Assembly (NCBI RefSeq): GCF_010977555.1
Contig: NZ_CP048816.1
Location: forward strand, 62,001-126,000
Length of the DNA: 64,000 bases
DNA from: Caulobacter rhizosphaerae
GTDB taxonomy: Bacteria; Pseudomonadota; Alphaproteobacteria; Caulobacterales; Caulobacteraceae
Direction: 5' to 3'
The notes under the pieces are model-generated. The model saw nothing but the letters and a program-made list of their open reading frames with translations, searched no databases and had not been told where the DNA came from. Of the stretch, positions 36,194 to 42,373 are shown piece by piece. The position numbers were made by a program, and so were the translations under genes. Position 1 is the first letter of the stretch. Every line of letters starts with the position of its first letter.

Positions 36194-37711
36194 ATGGCGA
36201 GGTCGCCACGCTATTCGCCGAGCATGTCGCTGCCGGCCGTTCGTCGTCGTCACCTTGATCTGATGACGGCCTGCCCGAAGCTGAAGCCCGCCACCGTTCT
36301 GCGTCGCGCGACGGCGATCCGTCACCAAGCCGCCGAGCTTGGGCGCTGGCTGGAGGGCCCGGCCGATCGCGACGTGGCCCAGGGCATCATCGACTATTGG
36401 GCGGGGGCGATCGCCAGCCTGCCCGATCAGCCTTTTCCCGAGCTCAAGCGCCTGGCCGATTTCGATCCAGCCACCGGTCCCGCCGTCGAGGCGCGGGCGC
36501 GAAAGGTGTTCGAGGCGTTGTCTGACGCGGAAGTGGTCGCGGCCCAACATTTGTTTCTAGATTTGCTCAACGCCCCAGCGCCCTTCGGTCCGAAGGTCGA
36601 TGTCCCTCTCCTCGAAGCCGTTCGCGATAGGTTCGCCAAGGCCGGCGTCATCACCGCCGCCTTGGGCGGTCAAGGCTTCGTCATCGCCCATGAGGGCCTG
36701 TTGACGGAACACTGGCCGCAATTGGGCGCGTGGATCGCCGACGCGCGGTTCGAGGAGGCCCTGGTCGTCAAGCTCTCCAAGTCAGCCATCCTCTGGGGGA
36801 AATACAAGCGCAAGACCGATCTGTTGCTGGGCGATTCGTTGAAACGCGCCTTGCCTTATCGCGACCGCGGACCGGCGATCACGGCCTATATCGACGCCAG
36901 TTCCCGGCGGCAGCGCGTGCGCTGGGCGACCATGGCGTTGATCGCGATCATGGGCGTCGGCGCGGCCGCGCTGGTGTTCAATCGCCAGGAGTCGGACGAA
37001 GCAAGGATCAAGACGCTCGAGGACAACCTCGACCAGGTCATCGCTCCGTCCTCGACGGTCGCGCCGGACACTGCGCCTGTCGTCGATCTAGGGGCGGCGG
37101 GGCCAGAAGGCTATATTTGGATCGGAGGTTCCGGCCGCGCCTTGCTCAGACAGTATCCCTCGGCCAAGCCGGCCCTTCCCGACGCGATCGTCAAGGGCGG
37201 TCGCTACCGGAGCAACGGCAACATCGTGTTGCGCACGGGTTATCCCGATGGCGATTACCAATCGGCCCCGCGATCAGGGGTGATCGAACCCGACGCGATG
37301 GTCATCGCGCTTGATAAGCCGCGCGCCATGCAAAGACCATCGGGGCCACAATATTGGTTGCGCGTGAGAAAGCTGGTCGCCGTCTACATCCAATACAAGG
37401 GTGACCGCGCCCAAGCCGAGGCGTTGCGCCAGCGGTTGTTGGCCCAGGGCTATGATGTCCCCGGCGTCGAGGACATGAAGGACAAGGCCATCCCCGACGC
37501 CGAGGTTCGGTTCTATCGGGCGAGCGAGGCGGCATTGGCCCAGCGCCTCGGCATGGCCCTGAACGCCACGCTTTCGGGGGAGGACTCCGGGCCGGGACCG
37601 TCCTGCAAGCTGGCGACCGCCGCCCGACTTCCGCGGCCGGCGGTCCTGGAGGTTTGGATAGATTTCACCAGGCCGACGGCGGCGTCACCGAGCGTTGCCT
37701 GCCGCGTGTGA
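36194..37711 (+). CDS. Membrane-anchored adaptor with nSTAND1-like C-terminal module and SPOR/LytR_C-like tail
   Basis: 505 residues; starts one base after the preceding stop. Residues ~130-225 look like the winged-helix region that follows nSTAND1 NTPases (GFVIAHEGLLTEHWPQLGAW, then LLLGDSLKRAL), yet no P-loop precedes it, so the ATPase part is absent. One membrane helix lies at about 244-262 (WATMALIAIMGVGAAALVF). Beyond it are a small SH3-like stretch and a C-terminal alpha/beta domain (VYIQYKGDRAQAEALRQRLL, VRFYRASEA) resembling LytR_C/SPOR-type domains. The topology puts the HEGLL region in the cytoplasm and the tail in the periplasm. It could link the protease to the envelope. Confidence 0.62.
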   Translation: MARSPRYSPSMSLPAVRRRHLDLMTACPKLKPATVLRRATAIRHQAAELGRWLEGPADRDVAQGIIDYWAGAIASLPDQPFPELKRLADFDPATGPAVEARARKVFEALSDAEVVAAQHLFLDLLNAPAPFGPKVDVPLLEAVRDRFAKAGVITAALGGQGFVIAHEGLLTEHWPQLGAWIADARFEEALVVKLSKSAILWGKYKRKTDLLLGDSLKRALPYRDRGPAITAYIDASSRRQRVRWATMALIAIMGVGAAALVFNRQESDEARIKTLEDNLDQVIAPSSTVAPDTAPVVDLGAAGPEGYIWIGGSGRALLRQYPSAKPALPDAIVKGGRYRSNGNIVLRTGYPDGDYQSAPRSGVIEPDAMVIALDKPRAMQRPSGPQYWLRVRKLVAVYIQYKGDRAQAEALRQRLLAQGYDVPGVEDMKDKAIPDAEVRFYRASEAALAQRLGMALNATLSGEDSGPGPSCKLATAARLPRPAVLEVWIDFTRPTAASPSVACRV

Positions 37712-37720
37712 CGTTGGCTT

Positions 37721-38785
37721 CTAACCGGGCTTCAGTTCGGCGGTCAGGATGTTCTTCTTGATCGCCTCGAGACGCTTGGTCTTGGCCTCTTTCTGCTTGG
37801 CGTCCGTCTCGGCGCTGATCTCCGCCTGCAGCTTGAGCGCCTGCTCCCGATAGGCGATGTCGTTGGCCAGCTGGATGCCTTGCATCAGCGCGTCGATCGA
37901 GGCTTCGGCGCCGGTCTTGGCGTTGAGGAATTTCTTCAGCTGCTCGGCGGTGGCCAGGGTTGGCGCGAAGGACTCCAGGGACTTGCGTTCGGCGCCGTCG
38001 AGGCTGACCACGACATAGGGACTGTCGCCGTCGTATCGCGTGCCGGTCGCGCTCACCAATCCCAAACCGGGCTTATAGGTCAGGCCCCGGTGGTCCTCCG
38101 AGCCCATGACCCGGAAATCCGCCTTCGCGGGAACGACGCCCGGTATGTCGAAGTCGATGGTGTCGGTCGAGCTGAACGCGGGCTCGCCATCCACGAGGGC
38201 GTCGGCCCAGTCCGTGGCGATCTTCAGCAAGCCGCCGGCCGCCAGCAGGTATTCCCGGGCGGGCAGCAGTAGCGGCACGGCGGCGGCCTTGGTGAAGGAG
38301 GACGCGATCGTGTTCAGCAAGCCCTCTGGAAAGCGATCGAACGCCATTTCGACCGTGAAGATCAGCTGGTCGGTCAGGACGGCCGGCGAATAGGCCACCA
38401 CATTGGTGCCCGCGTTCACGGCCGAGGGCGCGACGAGTTGCCTTCGCGAGCCGATGCCTGGCTCGGCGAAGTTCACGGCTCGGCTGGCCGGCGCATAGGT
38501 CGCGTAGCCCTTCAACGCGGTGGTCACCAGCATGGATTTGTCGCCGCCGCCCAGGATGGTCTTCTTGGGATGCTTGCCCGTGTAGACTTCGCGGATCAGG
38601 ACCGTGAGCGGCTGGCCGCTTCCGATGGGCACGAACTGCGTGGCGCCGGTTAGATCGGATTCCAGCCCTTTCGCGCCGCCGAGCGCCGCCTCCAGGGGCG
38701 AGGGCCGATCCGGATCCGCCGACCGTGACTCAAGATATTCCGACTTGGTGACCACTTCTTCGCCGAGCACGCGAAAGACACTCAT
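37721..38785 (-). CDS. Uncharacterised protein inside the protease locus, opposite strand
   Basis: 354 residues from ATG 38785, with GGAGG abutting the start codon. No signal peptide. The first ~260 residues look beta-rich (GATQFVPIGSGQPLTVLIRE, GYATYAPASRAVNF), then a charged coiled coil ends the protein (LKLQAEISAETDAKQKEAK). I do not recognise the family. It points against its neighbours and shares a divergent promoter region with the peptidoglycan-hydrolase gene. It might be a regulator, an immunity factor or a tail-fibre-like structural protein; the sequence does not decide. Confidence 0.6.
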   Translation of the reverse strand: MSVFRVLGEEVVTKSEYLESRSADPDRPSPLEAALGGAKGLESDLTGATQFVPIGSGQPLTVLIREVYTGKHPKKTILGGGDKSMLVTTALKGYATYAPASRAVNFAEPGIGSRRQLVAPSAVNAGTNVVAYSPAVLTDQLIFTVEMAFDRFPEGLLNTIASSFTKAAAVPLLLPAREYLLAAGGLLKIATDWADALVDGEPAFSSTDTIDFDIPGVVPAKADFRVMGSEDHRGLTYKPGLGLVSATGTRYDGDSPYVVVSLDGAERKSLESFAPTLATAEQLKKFLNAKTGAEASIDALMQGIQLANDIAYREQALKLQAEISAETDAKQKEAKTKRLEAIKKNILTAELKPG

Positions 38786-38840
38786 CCTCCGACCCCCCGT
38801 TTGTCCAGAATGGAGGCCAACACTGCGACCATCGCGGGAA

Positions 38841-38893
38841 TATAATCAAGCCGATAGTTTTCATTGCAACTCAGTTTTACGTTGAGCTAGGCT
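38841..38893. promoter_or_regulatory. Divergent promoter pair
   Basis: TTGCAA at 38864-38869 is self-complementary and can serve as -35 for both strands. On the plus strand TAGGCT lies at 38888-38893 (18-base spacer). On the minus strand ATTATA lies at 38846-38841 (17-base spacer). The stretch is AT-rich compared with both flanking genes. Confidence 0.45.
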
Positions 38894-38917
38894 CGCTATT
38901 CAGCGGGGGCTGGGACG

Positions 38918-40273
38918 ATGGCTACCGAGCGAAATGAAGACCAGGTCGTGGACCTGTCACGGGACGTTCACGGCGATCCCGACGCCCCCGTCGCGGCGCC
39001 GGCGTCCCGCGGCGGACTGGAATCGTCGCCGCCCTGGCGGATCGCCGAGGCGCTGGAGGCGCTGCGCGAGCAAATCAACACGCTCGCGCCGGCTCGGGAT
39101 AAAGCCAGTGACGGGGGCGTCGGCGACGCCGCTCACCGTGCTCGCTCCAGCGATCATAATCCTTGGGTGGTCGACGGCGCCTACGGGGTGGTGACCGCTC
39201 GCGATTTCACGCACAGCCCGGGAACCGGATGCGACGCGGGCGTGCTGGCGGAAGGGCTGAGGGCCAGTCGCGACCCGCGGATCAAGTACATCATCTGGAA
39301 TCGTCGGATTTGCGCGAGCGAGCCACGGGATGGACAGGCCGCCTGGGCTTGGCGTCCATACGGCGGAACCAACCCGCATGACCACCACGTCCATGTTTCG
39401 GTGCAACCCCTTAAGGCGCTATACGACGACCCTCGCGCGTTCGCGATCACCAGCGTTTCGGCCACGCCGTCGGCGCTTCCCGTCGCCCGTGCGGAGCCTG
39501 GCCTCGAGATCGCGGCCATCGCCGCGGCGGCCAATCAGCTGGCGCAGCTGACGCCGCTACTTCAGCGTTTGATCGATCTGAAGGAAAGTCCGGACCTGAC
39601 CGTCGCAGCCCAGGCCGGACCGCTGCTGAGCCGCTATCTGGAGCTCACCCAACCGCGATCAGCGCCCGCTGGTTCCGATGGTCTTCGACTTGGCGACCTG
39701 ACCGACGAGTATGAGCGCCTTTTCTCCAGTTGCCAGATCCGCCCCGAATGGGCTGGCCAGGTGTCCTGGCACCGCAAGAAGCTGCTGGCCTTTCAACCCC
39801 GCTATGTCGCCGTGGGAAACCGGGCGCGTATCCCCTGGTGGGTGATCGGCGCCATCCACGCGATGGAGGGCGGCTTTGATTTCGCGACCCATCTGCATAA
39901 TGGCGACCCGCTCACGGGGCGCACCGTGAGGGTCCCCGCGGGCCGTCCGATCGCCACGCCCCCGCCCTATAGCTGGGAGGAAAGCGCGCTCGACGCCTTG
40001 ACGGGCCACGATCTGGCGGGCCTGGAAGATTGGAGTGTGCCCGCGACGTTGTTCCGCCTGGAGCGCTACAACGGCTTTGGTTCGCGACGGAAGGGTATCA
40101 ACACGCCATACCTGTGGAGTTTCTCGAACCACTATTCGAAGGGCAAGTTCGTGCGCGATGGTGTGTATGATCCCGAAGCGATCTCCAAGCAGTGCGGAGC
40201 CGCCGTCATGCTCAAGACGCTCGCCGACCACGGCGACATCGCCATCCGAGGCCTAGATGATCCTGCAAGGTGA
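38918..40273 (+). CDS. Two-domain peptidoglycan hydrolase (M15-like peptidase plus lysozyme-like domain), endolysin-like
   Basis: 451 residues from ATG 38918. Residues ~75-162 match the zinc site of an M15/VanY-type or endolysin peptidase: His80 in SSDHNPW, Asp96 in TARDFTH and the NPHDHHVHVS cluster (His154-159). Residues ~275-385 resemble a lysozyme/muramidase-like domain (IPWWVIGAIHAMEGGFDF, PPYSWEESALDAL). No signal peptide is visible, so, as for phage endolysins, it would need release or a hole to reach the wall. It overlaps the next EAD-protease gene by up to 17 bases. A role as the killing effector of the locus is inference. Confidence 0.7.
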   Translation: MATERNEDQVVDLSRDVHGDPDAPVAAPASRGGLESSPPWRIAEALEALREQINTLAPARDKASDGGVGDAAHRARSSDHNPWVVDGAYGVVTARDFTHSPGTGCDAGVLAEGLRASRDPRIKYIIWNRRICASEPRDGQAAWAWRPYGGTNPHDHHVHVSVQPLKALYDDPRAFAITSVSATPSALPVARAEPGLEIAAIAAAANQLAQLTPLLQRLIDLKESPDLTVAAQAGPLLSRYLELTQPRSAPAGSDGLRLGDLTDEYERLFSSCQIRPEWAGQVSWHRKKLLAFQPRYVAVGNRARIPWWVIGAIHAMEGGFDFATHLHNGDPLTGRTVRVPAGRPIATPPPYSWEESALDALTGHDLAGLEDWSVPATLFRLERYNGFGSRRKGINTPYLWSFSNHYSKGKFVRDGVYDPEAISKQCGAAVMLKTLADHGDIAIRGLDDPAR

Positions 40274-41300
40274 TATGCGGAGGCGCGTTCTCGAATCCAT
40301 TGAGAACAGCTTCAATATAAATGACATGAGCACGATTGTCTCGAGAAGACTGGATTTGCGTATTGATAATATCGTAAATGTAAATGGACTTTGGGGAAAT
40401 CAAGTCGATACGATATACGGCCATTTTGAACGGCGTAATACGGTGGAAGAGCTTCTAGCCGTCCTACGCGACGCCAGGCCGGCCGTGCCGGACTTCGCCT
40501 TCGCGCTCGACGAGCTGGGCTTCACGCGAATTTCCAATGGAGCCCAGGTTGGCCCCATCGCTCTGGAGGTCATGCTTTCCGACCGAGGCTATCGGGACGC
40601 CCCTGAATTTCGCGGCAAGCTTTCGATGCTGGAGGGGCGAGTCTGTCAGGTGAGGGCGGCGGGAACCGGGACGGGGGTGCTCATCGCGCCGGACCTGGTC
40701 CTGACCAATCGCCATGTCATCGCCGGGTTGCTCGCCGCCGATGGACGCGCCTTGTTGGGCGACGTCACGTGCGTCTTTGACTGGAAATCGGGGGGCGCCC
40801 GTTTCGCGACGCCCGAGACGCGGGTGGTCGTGAGGAGCGTGGAAGCCAGCAGCCCCCACGCGGATGGCGACCTGGTCGCCGGCCCGATGGTCGATTCAGC
40901 CAGCCACCTGGATTATGCGATCCTGCGCCTGGCCGAGCGGATCGGCGACAAGCCCATCACGGTTGGCGGCGAGCCTCGCGGCGTGGTCGAGGTCGCGCCG
41001 TCCGGATCCGGGCTGAAGACCCACGACGCGGCCCTGATCCTGCAACATCCGATGGGGCAGCCGATGATGATCGACATTGGCGCGGTGTTGGAACAAGGAC
41101 CCACGCGGTTGCGTCACAACGTCAACACCGCTTCCGGGTCCTCCGGGGCGCCCCTGTTCGACGCCACGCTGAGATTGGCGGCGCTCCATCACGCCGGCCA
41201 CGAAAACGGTCCCCCGTCTCACGGGGTCACCGGCTTCAACCAGGCCATTCCCATCGAACCGATCCTCGATGACGCGCGCCGAGAAGGAGTGATGATCTAG
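40257..41300 (+). CDS. Second trypsin-like protease with N-terminal EAD-like domain
   Basis: 347 residues from ATG 40257; an ATG at 40275 with GCAAGG upstream is equally possible. Residues ~5-90 are an EAD1-type helical domain (LESIENSFNINDMSTIVSRR ... DTIYGHFERRN). Residues ~125-345 are a trypsin fold with His153 (LTNRHVI), Asp219 (HLDYAILRL) and Ser296 (SGSSGAP). It is clearly paralogous to the protease at 33770. The EAD part is AT-rich: 40321-40440 holds 47 G/C of 120 bases, and the switch to GC-rich codons comes at the end of the domain. Cytoplasmic. Confidence 0.82.
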   Translation: MILQGDMRRRVLESIENSFNINDMSTIVSRRLDLRIDNIVNVNGLWGNQVDTIYGHFERRNTVEELLAVLRDARPAVPDFAFALDELGFTRISNGAQVGPIALEVMLSDRGYRDAPEFRGKLSMLEGRVCQVRAAGTGTGVLIAPDLVLTNRHVIAGLLAADGRALLGDVTCVFDWKSGGARFATPETRVVVRSVEASSPHADGDLVAGPMVDSASHLDYAILRLAERIGDKPITVGGEPRGVVEVAPSGSGLKTHDAALILQHPMGQPMMIDIGAVLEQGPTRLRHNVNTASGSSGAPLFDATLRLAALHHAGHENGPPSHGVTGFNQAIPIEPILDDARREGVMI

Positions 41301-41302
41301 CC

Positions 41303-42373
41303 GTGCCCCTCCTCGTCGACGAAGAACTCGCTCTCATGAGGTTGGCCGACGACCTGACCCAGGCCGAGCTCGACCATGTTCTTTTTCGGGCCGTGCAGGC
41401 GCGAACGGACCGGTTCATCGGCGCGAACTCGGCGGCGCCGGCCGTGTCGGTGGCGTTCGTGGCCTGGCTCAGAAGCCGTGAACATCTCGCGCCGGATATT
41501 CTGGCTGGGCTTCTGGTCGACTATCCCCGCCATCCCTCCAGCGTCCCGCTAGCCGCCGCCGAACAGCGGCTGAGAGCACGTCTGGCCAGGATGCCGCGCT
41601 GCGCGCCGCACGAAGCCGTGCTGGTCGGCGGCATGCCCATCGTCAATCGCGTCGAACTCCGTTCGCACCTAGCCGATCTGGTATCGGGCTATGCGTGCCC
41701 GGTGGTCGTGGTCGAGGGCGAGCGCGGCTTTGGCCGAAGCCATTCCTGGAAGCTCATTCGCCATGTCGCCGAGCAGTTGGGGCCAACCCGGATCAAGCCG
41801 ATCGGCCTGGACTTGGTGGGGCCTGTGCTGGCCAATCAGACCCTGCCAAACCTGTTCGCGCATCTCACGCGCGTTCTTGGCATTGCGGTGGGGCCCCAAC
41901 CGATCTGCGATGGCGTCACGGATGGCGCCTTGAGCGCGCTCTTCGTCGCCGAATTCCTGGCGCGCGTTGAAGCCATGCCCACGCCCTGGCCCGCGACGCC
42001 TTGGATCGTGTTCGACCACTTGGATCGGCATTTGGCTCCCGAGGTCAAACTGTTCGTCGCGGGCCTGGTGGACGCGCGCCTCAATGGCGCGTTGCATGAT
42101 TGCGTGATCTTCCTGCTTGGTCCGGATCTGAAATTGCCGATCAAGGATCCTGGCCGGTTGGCGCGCCGAGAAAGATTGACCAGTTTCCTGGACGCGGAGA
42201 TCGACGCGGCCGTTCGGGCGCTCAATCTGCTTGGGGCAAACCCGCTAGACGGGGCGGATCTGCAGGGTGAGGTGGACGCCTTGCGCGGCCTTTGCTTGCG
42301 CCATGCCGGCGCTGATTTGGCGTCAGCGGTCTTCGAGGGGCTGGTGGATCTTCGCGAAAGGGTGCGGGCATGA
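41303..42373 (+). CDS. Degenerate P-loop protein of the protease operon
   Basis: 356 residues from GTG 41303. The first ~85 residues are helical and could be another effector-associated-type domain (LADDLTQAELDHVLFRAVQA). A P-loop-like strand-loop-helix follows, VVVVEGERGFGRSHSW, in which Arg145 takes the place of the Walker A lysine; a Walker B-like strand (TPWIVFDHLDRH) lies ~100 residues later. ATP hydrolysis is therefore doubtful; it may bind nucleotide without cleaving it or act as a partner. Its stop overlaps the next start (ATGA), so the two are coupled. Confidence 0.62.
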   Translation: MPLLVDEELALMRLADDLTQAELDHVLFRAVQARTDRFIGANSAAPAVSVAFVAWLRSREHLAPDILAGLLVDYPRHPSSVPLAAAEQRLRARLARMPRCAPHEAVLVGGMPIVNRVELRSHLADLVSGYACPVVVVEGERGFGRSHSWKLIRHVAEQLGPTRIKPIGLDLVGPVLANQTLPNLFAHLTRVLGIAVGPQPICDGVTDGALSALFVAEFLARVEAMPTPWPATPWIVFDHLDRHLAPEVKLFVAGLVDARLNGALHDCVIFLLGPDLKLPIKDPGRLARRERLTSFLDAEIDAAVRALNLLGANPLDGADLQGEVDALRGLCLRHAGADLASAVFEGLVDLRERVRA

